In this document: positions 35,763 to 44,156 of the stretch, piece after piece
Layout of the letters: every line of letters begins with the position of its first letter
Position numbering within the stretch: position 1 is the first letter of the stretch
Assembly (NCBI GenBank): GCA_022826245.1
Contig: JAJDVG010000012.1
Span: forward strand, 1 to 64,000
Length of the DNA: 64,000 nt
Source: Gammaproteobacteria bacterium
Lineage (GTDB): Bacteria; Pseudomonadota; Gammaproteobacteria; Steroidobacterales; Rariloculaceae
Reading direction: 5' to 3'
The notes under the pieces: model-generated
Seen by the model: the letters and a program-made list of their open reading frames with translations, nothing else
What the model was told of the DNA's origin: nothing
Database searches by the model: none
Position numbers and translations under genes: made by a program

Positions 35763-36284
35763 TCACTCTTCCCAGTAGTCCGCTTCCCAGTCGACCACGA
35801 TCACGCGCTGCTCGAGATCGACCTCGCGTACAACCTGTCCGGTCACGAACGGGATCAGCCGCTGTGAGCCGCCCTTGAGCACGAGCATGTCGTGGGCGCC
35901 GCCGGCGAACAGGTAATCGACAACGCCAAGGGATTCGCCGCGGGTGTTGCGTACGGCCAGCCCCTCGAGATCCGTCCAGTAATACTCCCCCGGCTCGCAG
36001 GCCGGCAATGCCGTGCGCGCCACGGCGATTTCCGCGCCGATCAGGGCGAGCGCCGCATCCCTGTCCTCGATGCCGCGCAGCTTCGCACGCACCTTGCCGC
36101 TTGCACCGTTACCGCCATCGACCACGACTTCGCGACGTTCTCCGTCCTGCAGGAGCATCCAGCGATCGAACCCGATGACGTTGGCGCGAGGTTCCGTGTA
36201 CGAGTGGACCTTGACCCAGCCCTTGATACCGTGCGCTCCGGAAATCCGGCCGAGGGTCACCAGCTTGTCTTCAGTCGCACTCAC
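35763..36284 (-). CDS. rimM: Ribosome maturation factor RimM
   Basis: A 173-residue 30S assembly factor with an N-terminal RimM beta-barrel (VTLGRISGAHGIKGWVKVHS) and a C-terminal PRC-barrel domain (YYWTDLEGLAVRN, MLVLKGG, LIPFV). It acts with S19 in 16S rRNA 3'-domain assembly. It is 27 bases downstream of rpsP. Confidence 0.97.
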   Translation of the reverse strand: MSATEDKLVTLGRISGAHGIKGWVKVHSYTEPRANVIGFDRWMLLQDGERREVVVDGGNGASGKVRAKLRGIEDRDAALALIGAEIAVARTALPACEPGEYYWTDLEGLAVRNTRGESLGVVDYLFAGGAHDMLVLKGGSQRLIPFVTGQVVREVDLEQRVIVVDWEADYWEE

Positions 36285-36311
36285 TGCAAGTCTGCAGGGG
36301 CGCCGTCCGGA

Positions 36312-36569
36312 TCAGGCAGGCTGCGGCGTGCCCCGGTACTGCTTGATCAGGCTCGTCACGCGATCGGAGGCCTGAGCGCCGTTCGACAACCAGTACTCGG
36401 TACGCTCAAGATCGATCTTGAGCGGCGTTTCGTTGCCGGACGCAATGGGATTGAAGAACCCGAGCCGCTCGATGTAGGCGCCATCGCGGCGCTTGCGCCC
36501 GTCCGTCACCACGATGTGGTAGTAGGGCCGCTTGCTTGCGCCGGCACGCGATAAGCGAATCCTGACCAT
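36312..36569 (-). CDS. rpsP: 30S ribosomal protein S16
   Basis: An 85-residue ribosomal protein ([34 protein letters not shown]). First gene of the rpsP-rimM-trmD-rplS operon. A -10-like TAGAAT lies at 36633-36628 on the minus strand about 60 bases upstream. Confidence 0.98.
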   Translation of the reverse strand: MVRIRLSRAGASKRPYYHIVVTDGRKRRDGAYIERLGFFNPIASGNETPLKIDLERTEYWLSNGAQASDRVTSLIKQYRGTPQPA

Positions 36570-36627
36570 TGAAGCGAAATCCTCGGAAAGCTTGAGCTGC
36601 CGTCCGGGCCGCTCGCGGAAGCGCGCA

Positions 36628-36656
36628 ATTCTACCCGGTTCGCCGGCAAAAATTAA
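36628..36656 (-). promoter_or_regulatory. Candidate promoter of the rpsP operon
   Basis: Read on the minus strand, TAGAAT (36633-36628) lies downstream of an AT-rich TTAATTTTT segment (about 36656-36645) at roughly sigma-70 spacing. It precedes rpsP by about 60 bases. This is assigned by eye and not verified. Confidence 0.4.
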
Positions 36657-36707
36657 TAGCCGCGCCCGCTTGCAGACGCCTGTGGCCGCAGGCCGGAGCC
36701 GGACGGG

Positions 36708-38057
36708 CTATCGTTGCCAGTGGCCGCCCCTGCCCCGCTGGGCCTGGGCCAGCATGCGCTCCATGCCTCCCCTGGCGGCCTGCTTCATGGCCTTGGCGAG
36801 CCTGCGGTGCTGCTTGAGCAGCCGGCTGACGTCCTGCACCGCGAGCCCGGCGCCAGCCGCGATCCGGCGCTTGCGCGAGCCGTCGATGATCGCCGGGTAG
36901 CGCCGTTCGCGCGGCGTCATCGAATCGATCAGCGCCATCTGCCGCCGAACGACGCGATCGTCGAAGCCCGTGGCGGCGAGCGCGCCGGGCTTGATGCCGG
37001 GCAGCTTGTCGAGGACGCTGTCGAGCCCGCCGAGATTGCTGAGCTGTTCGAGCTGCGCCCGAAAGTCGACGAGATTGAGCTCGCGGCCCCGTTTGACCTT
37101 GCGCGCCACCCGCTCGACCGACTCGCGGTCGACCCTGCTTTCGACCTGTTCGACGAGACCGATCACGTCGCCCATGCCGAGAATGCGCGAGGCGAAGCGC
37201 TCCGGGACGAACGGCTCGAGCGCGTCGAGCTTCTCGCCCGTGCCGAGGAGCTTGATCGGCAGCCCCGTGACCTCGCGTACGGAAAGCGCCGCGCCGCCGC
37301 GTGCGTCGCCGTCGGCCTTGGTCAGGATGACTCCGGTCAGCGGTAAAGCGTCATTGAACGCGCGCGCGGAGTTCACGGCATCCTGACCGGCCATCGCGTC
37401 GAGCACGAACAGCGTCTCGGCGGGTTCGACAGCGGAGTGGATCGATCCGGCTTCGGCCATGAGCGCCTCGTCGATATGCAGCCGTCCCGCAGTATCGAGA
37501 ATCAGCCAGCGGCAGCCGCGCCGGACAGCCTCCGCGCGCGCCTCGGCCGCGATGGCGGCAGGATCCGACCGTTCCGGCTCGAAGAAACCGGCGCCGAGTT
37601 GCCCGGCAAGCCTGCCGAGCTGCTCGCGCGCCGCCGGACGATAGACGTCCGTGCTCACGAGCAGGATTTCGCCGTTCGACCCCCTGGCGAGCATCGGCAC
37701 GAGCTTGCCCGCGGTCGTCGTCTTGCCCGCGCCCTGCAGCCCCACGAGCATGAGCACGGAAGGCCGTCCCTTCGCGGCGATGGGCTGCGCGTCGCCACCG
37801 AGAATCGTGACGATTTCGTCGTGGACGATCCTTACGAAAACCTGGCCCGGGTTCAGGCTCCTCGCCACTTCCCGGCCGCTCGCGCGCTCGCGCACGCGCT
37901 CGACCAGCGTCCGGACGACGGGCAGGGCGACGTCCGCTTCGAGCAGCGCCATGCGTATCTGCCTGACGGTATCGCGGACGTTGTCGTCGGTGATGCGGCC
38001 GCGTCCGGTGACCTGCCGTACGGCGTGACCGAGGCGTTCTGACAGCGATTCGAACAT
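36708..38057 (-). CDS. ffh: Signal recognition particle GTPase Ffh
   Basis: Binds signal sequences with 4.5S RNA and targets ribosomes to FtsY at the membrane. 449 residues: N domain, GTPase domain with GLQGAGKTTTAGKL, LDTAGRLHIDE and TKADGDARGG, then the methionine-rich M domain from about 300 (MGDVIGLVEQVE, GMERMLAQAQ). The start MFESLSERL is the family N-terminus; ATG 38057 sits six bases from a TACAAT, so the message may be leaderless. Confidence 0.97.
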   Translation of the reverse strand: MFESLSERLGHAVRQVTGRGRITDDNVRDTVRQIRMALLEADVALPVVRTLVERVRERASGREVARSLNPGQVFVRIVHDEIVTILGGDAQPIAAKGRPSVLMLVGLQGAGKTTTAGKLVPMLARGSNGEILLVSTDVYRPAAREQLGRLAGQLGAGFFEPERSDPAAIAAEARAEAVRRGCRWLILDTAGRLHIDEALMAEAGSIHSAVEPAETLFVLDAMAGQDAVNSARAFNDALPLTGVILTKADGDARGGAALSVREVTGLPIKLLGTGEKLDALEPFVPERFASRILGMGDVIGLVEQVESRVDRESVERVARKVKRGRELNLVDFRAQLEQLSNLGGLDSVLDKLPGIKPGALAATGFDDRVVRRQMALIDSMTPRERRYPAIIDGSRKRRIAAGAGLAVQDVSRLLKQHRRLAKAMKQAARGGMERMLAQAQRGRGGHWQR

Positions 38058-38063
38058 CCGGCT

Positions 38064-38069
38064 ATTGTA
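38064..38069 (-). promoter_or_regulatory. Candidate -10 element of ffh
   Basis: TACAAT on the minus strand, six bases before the ffh ATG. If functional, transcription would begin at or next to the first codon. No convincing -35 element at 17 bases was found. Confidence 0.35.
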
Positions 38070-38168
38070 GGAAAAAGCGCGTCTTGACACCCCGTTTTGG
38101 CGTTCGTTCAACCCCCGGAGCCCGCTGACGCTGCCTGAGTCCGGTCGAACATCCGGAATCGCGCGTCG

Positions 38169-39524
38169 TCAGTGCGCAAACGCGCGCTCTACCGCGTCGC
38201 CGAGCCGCTCGACGGCGGTCGCCTCGATCCCGGTCTGCCCGCGCGGCCGGTTGGCGCGCGGCACGAGCGCGCGGCGGAAGCCATGTTTCGCCGCCTCCGC
38301 CAACCGCTCTTCGCCGAACGGAACGGGCCTGATCTCGCCGGTCAGGCCGGCCTCGCCGAAAACGACGAGATCCTTGCCAACCGGCTGTTCGCGGAAGCTC
38401 GACAGCACCGCGAGAGCGACCGCGAGGTCCGACGCCGTTTCCGTCACGCGCAGGCCGCCGACGATGTTGGCGTAAACGTCGCTGTCGCCGATCGAGATGC
38501 CGCAATGCCGGTGCAGAACGGCGAGCAGGAGTCCGAGCCTTTGCGGATCGAAGCCGTGGGCGATGCGCCGGGGCTGCTGGCTCAGGCTCTGGTCGACAAG
38601 GGCCTGGACCTCGACGAGTACGGGGCGGGTACCCTCGCGCGTGACGAGCGTCACGCTACCCGGAACCGGTTCGGTCCGTTTGGCGAGAAATATCGCCGAG
38701 GGATTCCTGACCTCCCTGAAGCCGCCCTCGGTCATGACGAAGAACCCCATCTCGTTGGCCGCGCCGAAGCGGTTCTTGATGGCGCGAATGATCCTGAAGC
38801 GGCTGCCGGCGTCGCTTTCGAAGTAGAGCACCGTATCGACCATGTGCTCGAGCACGCGGGGACCCGCCAGCGTGCCCTCCTTCGTGACGTGGCCGACGAG
38901 TACAGTCGCGACGTTGCGGGTCTTGGCGAACCTCACGAGCTGCGCCGCGCTCTCGCGCAACTGGCTCACCGAGCCCGGCGCCGATTGCAGTTCGGCGCTG
39001 TAGAGCGTCTGGATCGAGTCGATGACGAGCAGCGCCGGAGGCGAACTCTCGAGCTGGTCGATGATGGTTTCGACGCAGGTTTCGGCGAAGAGGCCGACCG
39101 GCGCCGATCCGGCATCGAGACGGCGCGCCCTGAGGCCAATCTGGTCGAGCGATTCCTCGCCCGTCACGTAACAGGTTTCAACCCGGGCCGCGACGTTGGC
39201 GAGGGCCTTGAGCAACAGGGTCGACTTGCCGATCCCGGGGTCGCCGCCGATGAGGACGACCGAACCGGGAACCAGACCGCCGCCGAGCACGCGATCGAGT
39301 TCGCCGAGCCCGCTTTCGATCCGCTCGACGGCGCCCGCCTCCACGCTGTCGAGCCGGGTCAGTTCGATGCGGCCGGAATACTGGGCCTGCCGCGCCCGCC
39401 GATCCGGCGCCGCACGCGTCTCGTTCAGCGTATTCCAGGCGCCGCAGTCGGGGCATTGGCCCTGCCACTTCGGGTGCCGGGCGCCGCAGGCGTCGCAACA
39501 GTAGACGGGTTTACTCTTCGCCAT
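38169..39524 (-). CDS. radA: DNA repair protein RadA
   Basis: A RecA-like helicase that helps process recombination intermediates. 451 residues: a C4 zinc finger (CDAC, CPDC at residues 10-27), Walker A GDPGIGKSTLLL, the RadA-specific KNRFG motif, and a C-terminal Lon-protease-like domain. The start MAKSKPVYCCDACG is the standard N-terminus. Between its start and dnaB there are 193 bases with an AT-rich patch (39645-39675) that may hold the promoter. Confidence 0.97.
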   Translation of the reverse strand: MAKSKPVYCCDACGARHPKWQGQCPDCGAWNTLNETRAAPDRRARQAQYSGRIELTRLDSVEAGAVERIESGLGELDRVLGGGLVPGSVVLIGGDPGIGKSTLLLKALANVAARVETCYVTGEESLDQIGLRARRLDAGSAPVGLFAETCVETIIDQLESSPPALLVIDSIQTLYSAELQSAPGSVSQLRESAAQLVRFAKTRNVATVLVGHVTKEGTLAGPRVLEHMVDTVLYFESDAGSRFRIIRAIKNRFGAANEMGFFVMTEGGFREVRNPSAIFLAKRTEPVPGSVTLVTREGTRPVLVEVQALVDQSLSQQPRRIAHGFDPQRLGLLLAVLHRHCGISIGDSDVYANIVGGLRVTETASDLAVALAVLSSFREQPVGKDLVVFGEAGLTGEIRPVPFGEERLAEAAKHGFRRALVPRANRPRGQTGIEATAVERLGDAVERAFAH

Positions 39525-39717
39525 CGCCGGTCAGGACAGCCGGGCGTGGCGCGACACCACGCCGCGCGAGGATGCAGCGCGGCACTCGCCGCCGTCCCTT
39601 GCCGTGACCGCGCGATTCGCGGAAGGTGCACGGTTGAAGGCGTAACTTATTATTCTATATGATATTTTTAAGCCTGCTGCTCAAGCTGGACCGATGCCGC
39701 AACAGCGGTACGGCACA

Positions 39718-41115
39718 CTAAGCGCCGTACACGCCCTCGCCGTAGTCGTCGCTGACGAAGTCCTCGAAGCGGGTGTGTTCGCCGAGAAACGTGAGCTGGA
39801 AATCTCCGGTCGGACCGTTGCGCTGCTTGCCGATGATGATATCCGCGATGCCCTTGCGCGGCGTCTCCTGGTTGTAGTACTCCTCCCGGTAGATCAGCAC
39901 GACCATGTCTGCGTCCTGCTCGATCGATCCCGAGTCGCGCAGATCCGACATGAATGGTTTCTTGTCGGTGCGCAATTCCACACCCCGGTTGAGCTGAGAG
40001 AGCGCTATGACGGGCAGGTCGAGTTCCTTCGCCAATGCCTTCAAGGCCCTTGAGATCTCCGACATTTCGGCCACGCGGTTCTCGGCGGCGCCAGCGACCC
40101 GCATGAGCTGCAGATAGTCGATCACGACCAAACCGATCTTGTGCTCGCGCTTGAGCCGCCGGGCCCGGGCGCGCACTTCCGTCGGCGTCATCGCGGCCGT
40201 GTCGTCGATGAAGATCGGCGCCTCCGACAACAAGCCCACGGCCGACTCGATCCGCGATGCGGTCACGGGAGTGAATTGCTCCTTCCTGAGGTCGTTGTCC
40301 TTGACGCGCCCGACCGACTTGATCATGCGAAACGCCAACTGTTCGGCCGACATCTCCATGCTGAAAATCGCCGTGGGCACCTTGTTGCCGATCGCCGCGT
40401 TCTCGGCGATGTTGACCGCGAGCGCCGTCTTGCCCATCGACGGCCGGCCGGCGATGACGACGAGTTCCCCGGGCTGCAATCCGCCGGTCAGCGCGTCCAT
40501 TTTGTCGAAACCGGTCGTGAGTCCCGTGATCCCCCCGTCGGAATGGGTCAGGGTATCGATCACATCGAGCGCATCCGGCAACACATCCTCAACCTTGACG
40601 AACTCGGCGTTTCGGCCCTGGCCACGATCGGCGATCTCGAAAACGCGCGATTCCGCCCGGTCGACGAGTTCGTCGACGGTAGATCCTTCGCCGTCAAAGA
40701 CGCTCGAAGCGATAGCGCCGCCGACTTCGACCAATTGCCGCAGAATGGAGTTTTCCCGCACGATCGCCGCGTAGGCGCGGATGTTCGCCGCGCTCGCCGT
40801 CGCCTCGACGATTTCCACGAGATAGGCGTGCCCGCCCGCGTCGTCGAGTGCGTTTTGCCGCGCAAGCTGGTCGCCGACGGCAACCGCATCGAGTTCCTGG
40901 CCTCGGTCGACGAGCTTCGCCAGGGCCTTGTAGATCAGGCGGTGATCGGCTCGGTAGAAGTCGTTCGCCGTAACAACGTCGGCGACGCGGTCCCATGCTC
41001 CGGGATCGAGCATGACCCCACCGAGCAGGGATTGTTCCGCCTCGACGGAGTGCGGCGGCTGGCGCAGTCCCGCCGCCCTGCGGGAGATGTCCGTCGTCGC
41101 GGCGACTTCAGCCAT
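39718..41115 (-). CDS. dnaB: Replicative DNA helicase DnaB
   Basis: Hexameric helicase at the replication fork. 465 residues: N-terminal domain (PPHSVEAEQSLLGGVMLD), linker, and RecA-like motor with AGRPSMGKTALAVNIAENAA, the Walker B in LVVIDYLQLM and SQLNRGVE. Located 46 bases after rplI, as in many gammaproteobacteria where it follows the rpsF-rpsR-rplI operon. Confidence 0.98.
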   Translation of the reverse strand: MAEVAATTDISRRAAGLRQPPHSVEAEQSLLGGVMLDPGAWDRVADVVTANDFYRADHRLIYKALAKLVDRGQELDAVAVGDQLARQNALDDAGGHAYLVEIVEATASAANIRAYAAIVRENSILRQLVEVGGAIASSVFDGEGSTVDELVDRAESRVFEIADRGQGRNAEFVKVEDVLPDALDVIDTLTHSDGGITGLTTGFDKMDALTGGLQPGELVVIAGRPSMGKTALAVNIAENAAIGNKVPTAIFSMEMSAEQLAFRMIKSVGRVKDNDLRKEQFTPVTASRIESAVGLLSEAPIFIDDTAAMTPTEVRARARRLKREHKIGLVVIDYLQLMRVAGAAENRVAEMSEISRALKALAKELDLPVIALSQLNRGVELRTDKKPFMSDLRDSGSIEQDADMVVLIYREEYYNQETPRKGIADIIIGKQRNGPTGDFQLTFLGEHTRFEDFVSDDYGEGVYGA

Positions 41116-41161
41116 TGTGACTCCGATGGATGCCGTCGCAGCTTAGCACGTCGGAGTCAGC

Positions 41162-41869
41162 TCAGGACTGTTCCGATTCGCCGTCGCCCTCCTCGTGCGC
41201 ACCGCCCGCTTCGGCATCGCCGGACTGACCGGAATCAGGGTCCCCGTCCCCGCCGGCCGAAGCGGCCGCAACGTCGTCGGACTGCCCGGAATCGGCGTCC
41301 TCGCCCGCGTCGGCCGGGGCGGCTTCAGCCTCGTCGGAATGACCGGAATCCGCGCCCTCAACCTCATCGGCTGCCGCCTCCCTGGCCGCCTGGGCCGCCT
41401 CCAGTTCCGCCTGGTAAGCGGGGTCGTTCGATGCCACGACGACCTTCAGGGGGATGTGTACGTCGGCATGCAGGTGCAGTTCGATCAGGTGCTCGCCGAC
41501 GACGCGCAAGGGCCCGTCCGGCAGGCGGACCCGGCTGCGCTCGACCGGCACGCCGAGTTGCTCGCATGCATCGGCGATATCGATCGACGTCACCGAGCCG
41601 AACAACTTGCCCTCGGCGCCGACCTGCGCCTCGATCCGGACGGCCAGACCCTCGAACTTGTCCGCCTGCCCGCGGGCGGCCGCGACCTCGGCATCGGCCT
41701 TCGCCTCGAGCTCGGCGCGCATCGCCTCGAATCTGACGATGTTCTCCGGCGTCGCGAGCGCCGCCTTACCCTTCGGGATCAGATAGTTGCGTGCGTAACC
41801 CGGCTTGACCTGGACGCGTTCGCCAATGCGTCCGACGTTGTCTATCGTCTCCAGCAGAAAGATTTCCAT
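41162..41869 (-). CDS. rplI: 50S ribosomal protein L9 with long acidic C-terminal tail
   Basis: Residues 1-147 are a complete L9 (MEIFLLETIDNVGRIGERV, NYLIPKGKA, GSVTSIDIADA). Residues about 148-235 are an extra Ala/Glu/Asp/Gly/Ser-rich tail, DNA 41162-41428, containing three related DSG[HQ]S[DG] units. Standard L9 has ~149 residues, so the tail adds about 60% and would be disordered and strongly acidic, opposite to the usual basic ribosomal protein. It sits 18 bases before the DUF2232 gene stop. Confidence 0.95.
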   Translation of the reverse strand: MEIFLLETIDNVGRIGERVQVKPGYARNYLIPKGKAALATPENIVRFEAMRAELEAKADAEVAAARGQADKFEGLAVRIEAQVGAEGKLFGSVTSIDIADACEQLGVPVERSRVRLPDGPLRVVGEHLIELHLHADVHIPLKVVVASNDPAYQAELEAAQAAREAAADEVEGADSGHSDEAEAAPADAGEDADSGQSDDVAAASAGGDGDPDSGQSGDAEAGGAHEEGDGESEQS

Positions 41870-41886
41870 GGCTCATTTCCTCCCAG

Positions 41887-42762
41887 TCACGAAGGTGCGC
41901 TGAGCGGCGCACGCAAGTCGAATATATTGTCCACCAGACCGATCCCGCTCAAGCCCAGGACTCCGAGCGGCATCAACGGCGGAATCAGCAGTATGTAGGC
42001 CGTGCTCGTCAGCATCGGATGCCACTGGCGCGCATGCGCCCAGGCATGCACGACTGCAAGACCCTGAAACAGGAAACAGAACACGATCAGCGGGGATATG
42101 TCCTGTACAGCCGTAATCGTGGGAATCATGCCGAGCACGAGCAGCACCATCGCCGTGATGCCGAGGACCCGTCCCAGTCTGAGTGCGCGAAACGCAGCAC
42201 CGAAACCCGTCGTGTCGCGCACGAGAGTGACCCACCAGTAGCCGAGCAACAAGGCCCCGAGCGCCTGCAGCAGCAGGGTCGCCATGATCACGCGGAACAG
42301 CATCGGCGCCCCCGCCGCAAGCGCGGTGAGGTCCTGCTGGCTCGCCCCGCTCTCGCGGAAGGCCTCGACGAGCCGGTCGATCATCGGCGCCAGCCAGACG
42401 TTCGGGTCGGGACCGGCGAGGCTCGCCGCAAGCGCGGCGACGACGCAGATCGCCACGGTGCCCTGAAACGCGAGCGCCAGCGTCCCGGACCAGCGCAGCA
42501 ACGCGCCCATGCCGACGCCGGCAAGCATCGCCACGGCCGCGAGCATCATGAGGTAAGGCATCGCATCGCCAACGATGACGCCAATGATCGCAACGCCCGC
42601 TATTCCGGCTGCGGCACTCACCATACCTCCCAGGAGACCTCGACGGGCCGTCTCGAGCACGAACAGGGCGGAAGTCACGAACGGAAACAGCGGCGTTGCG
42701 GCCACGGCCACGGCGACGAGCAGATATCGCCGTGCCAGTATCCGTCGAATCAGTGTCTTCAT
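41887..42762 (-). CDS. DUF2232 membrane protein of the S18-L9 operon
   Basis: A 291-residue polytopic membrane protein with about eight helices. DUF2232/YybS-like proteins are often located between rpsR and rplI in gammaproteobacteria, as here. It has the family pattern GLLGGMVSAAAGIAG and LGYWWVTLV in the middle and a PxxxPLGVLGLSGIGLVDN-type end. Its function is unknown; in other bacteria such genes are linked to envelope and spore development, but nothing similar can be concluded here. Confidence 0.82.
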   Translation of the reverse strand: MKTLIRRILARRYLLVAVAVAATPLFPFVTSALFVLETARRGLLGGMVSAAAGIAGVAIIGVIVGDAMPYLMMLAAVAMLAGVGMGALLRWSGTLALAFQGTVAICVVAALAASLAGPDPNVWLAPMIDRLVEAFRESGASQQDLTALAAGAPMLFRVIMATLLLQALGALLLGYWWVTLVRDTTGFGAAFRALRLGRVLGITAMVLLVLGMIPTITAVQDISPLIVFCFLFQGLAVVHAWAHARQWHPMLTSTAYILLIPPLMPLGVLGLSGIGLVDNIFDLRAPLSAPS

Positions 42763-42828
42763 GACCCGCGCCGGATCACCGCGTATGCCGGTGAAACTCG
42801 GGCCATGTGCGTGCCCGGCTTCGGCTGT

Positions 42829-43053
42829 TCAGTGATGATCCGTGTACGGCAACAGCGCCAGAAACCGCGCTCGCTTGATCGCGGTTGCGAGCTGACGCTG
42901 ATAAGGCGCTCTCGTACCCGTGATCCGGCTCGGGACGATCTTGCCCGTTTCGGTGATGTGCTGCTTCAGAGTCGCCAGATCCTTGTAGTCGATCTCCTCG
43001 ACGCCTTCCGCGGTAAACCTGCAGAATTTCTTCCGACGGTAATACCTGGCCAT
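42829..43053 (-). CDS. rpsR: 30S ribosomal protein S18
   Basis: A 74-residue protein of the small-subunit platform, which pairs with S6. [52 protein letters not shown] are the conserved parts. Located 2 bases after rpsF. Confidence 0.98.
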   Translation of the reverse strand: MARYYRRKKFCRFTAEGVEEIDYKDLATLKQHITETGKIVPSRITGTRAPYQRQLATAIKRARFLALLPYTDHH

Positions 43054-43055
43054 GT

Positions 43056-43997
43056 TCAGTTCCCCTGTTTTTCGGATTCGTCCGCTGCCGTGTCGGGCGG
43101 GTCCTCATCCGTACTGTCTGCTTCTGACTTCGCCTCCGTCTCGGCTTCAGGCTGTGCCTTGGCTGCGGGCTTCGCTTTCGCCTTGGGCTTTGCCTTGGCC
43201 TTGGGTTTCGCTTTGGCTTTGGGCTTTGCCTCAGCTTCTGGCTCTGCCTCGGCTTCAGGCTCCGCCTCCGCCTCGGGTTTCTCCTTGGGTTCAGGCTTCG
43301 CCTCGGACCTGGGCTTCGCTTTGGCTTTGGCCTTCGCCTTGGGTTTTGCCTCGGGTTCCGGCTCTGCCTCGGCTTCGGACTCCGCTTCGACATCGGGCTT
43401 TGCCGTGGCTTTGGCTTTGGCCTTCGCCTTGGGTTTTGCCTCGGGTTCCGGCTCTGCCTTCGCTTCGGGTTCCGCCTTGGCTTCTGGCTCTGCCTCGGCT
43501 TCAGGCTCTGTCTTGGCTTCCGGCTTCTCCTTCGCTTCGGACTCGGCCTTGGCTTCGGCCTTCTCCCTGGACTTGGGCTCGGGCTTGCTCTCGGAGGCTG
43601 CCTTCGCCCGAGTGGCCGTCTCGGCGCGCGAACGACGGTCGCGTTCGGCGGCCTGCGCTTCCTTCGCCTTTTCTTCCGCGTAGGCCTGCGCCATGACCGA
43701 GGGCTCGGTCACCGCCTTGTCGCGGCGAATCACGAGGTGCCGCAATACGGCATCGCTGAAGCGGAATGCGCCGATGAGTTCGTCGAGCGCCGCCTTTTCG
43801 CACTCGACGTTGAACAACGCGTAGTGCGCCTTGTGAACCTTGCTGATCGAATGTGCGAGTTGCCGGCGCCCCCAGTCCTCTTCGCGGTGAACCGTGCCGC
43901 CGCCGCCCTCGATCATGCTGCGGTAGCGCTGCAGCATCGCGGGCACCTGCTCGCTCTGGTCAGGATGAACCAGAAAAACGACTTCGTAGTGTCGCAT
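43056..43997 (-). CDS. rpsF: 30S ribosomal protein S6 with ~205-residue low-complexity tail
   Basis: Residues 1-107 are a complete S6 ([50 protein letters not shown]). From about residue 108 to 313 (DNA 43056-43676) the protein is composed of repeating Glu-Pro-Glu-Ala and Lys-Pro-Lys-Ala blocks, first acidic, then basic, then acidic, ending [17 protein letters not shown]. Usual S6 proteins have 95-160 residues; E. coli has a short Glu tail added post-translationally. This tail makes the protein roughly three times its normal length. First gene of rpsF-rpsR-DUF2232-rplI-dnaB. Confidence 0.95.
   Translation of the reverse strand: MRHYEVVFLVHPDQSEQVPAMLQRYRSMIEGGGGTVHREEDWGRRQLAHSISKVHKAHYALFNVECEKAALDELIGAFRFSDAVLRHLVIRRDKAVTEPSVMAQAYAEEKAKEAQAAERDRRSRAETATRAKAASESKPEPKSREKAEAKAESEAKEKPEAKTEPEAEAEPEAKAEPEAKAEPEPEAKPKAKAKAKATAKPDVEAESEAEAEPEPEAKPKAKAKAKAKPRSEAKPEPKEKPEAEAEPEAEAEPEAEAKPKAKAKPKAKAKPKAKAKPAAKAQPEAETEAKSEADSTDEDPPDTAADESEKQGN
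43130..43560 (-). repeat. Degenerate short tandem repeats coding the S6 tail
   Basis: About 430 bases within rpsF built of repeated 6-12 base units (codons for AEPE and AKPK in alternation). Units are imperfect, with synonymous and occasional amino-acid changes, so the region is a decayed tandem repeat that could expand or shrink by slippage or recombination. The opposite strand is open for a long distance only because of this composition. Confidence 0.8.
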
Positions 43998-44019
43998 CGG
44001 GACTCCCTTCGGTTATTCA

Positions 44020-44041
44020 GCCTCCCGTCCGGCGGTGAGGC
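44020..44041 (-). promoter_or_regulatory. Candidate S6:S18-binding leader hairpin
   Basis: In the rpsF leader, on the minus strand, the bases GCCTC-A-CCG-CCGGA-CGG-GAGGC form a stem of five and three pairs around a bulged A, 22 bases before the ATG. S6-S18 autoregulatory leaders in bacteria have a hairpin with a conserved CCG element. The match is by eye and short, so it is tentative. Confidence 0.35.
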
Positions 44042-44086
44042 AAGGAGCGGACTGATTGTTCGGCTCATCGAGCCACAGAGCGCGGC

Positions 44087-44115
44087 ATGCTACTCGACCG
44101 CCGGCCCAAGCTCAA
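44087..44115 (-). promoter_or_regulatory. Sigma-70-like promoter of the rpsF operon
   Basis: On the minus strand TTGAGC (44115-44110) and TAGCAT (44092-44087) are separated by exactly 17 bases. Transcription would start about 80 bases before rpsF and include the hairpin at 44020-44041. It lies in the 159-base gap between rlmB and rpsF, so rpsF can be expressed separately from rnr-rlmB. Confidence 0.55.
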
Positions 44116-44156
44116 GCCAGGTTCCGCCCTCGCCGCGGCGCGAAATCTCCCGACAG

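Noticed and set aside
39645-39675. AT-rich stretch between radA and dnaB considered as a replication-origin or DnaA-box region
   Set aside because: No DnaA-box repeats were found; it is short and is more simply the promoter of radA or the end of the dnaB transcript.
43130-43560. Repeat region in rpsF considered as a CRISPR array
   Set aside because: Units are 6-12 bases, imperfect and in frame with a coding sequence; there are no spacers.
42019-43683. A 554-residue frame on the plus strand opposite DUF2232, rpsR and rpsF, rich in Ser-Ala-Gly repeats
   Set aside because: It is the complement of the S6 tail repeat and of known genes on the minus strand. It has no family similarity and no ribosome binding site.
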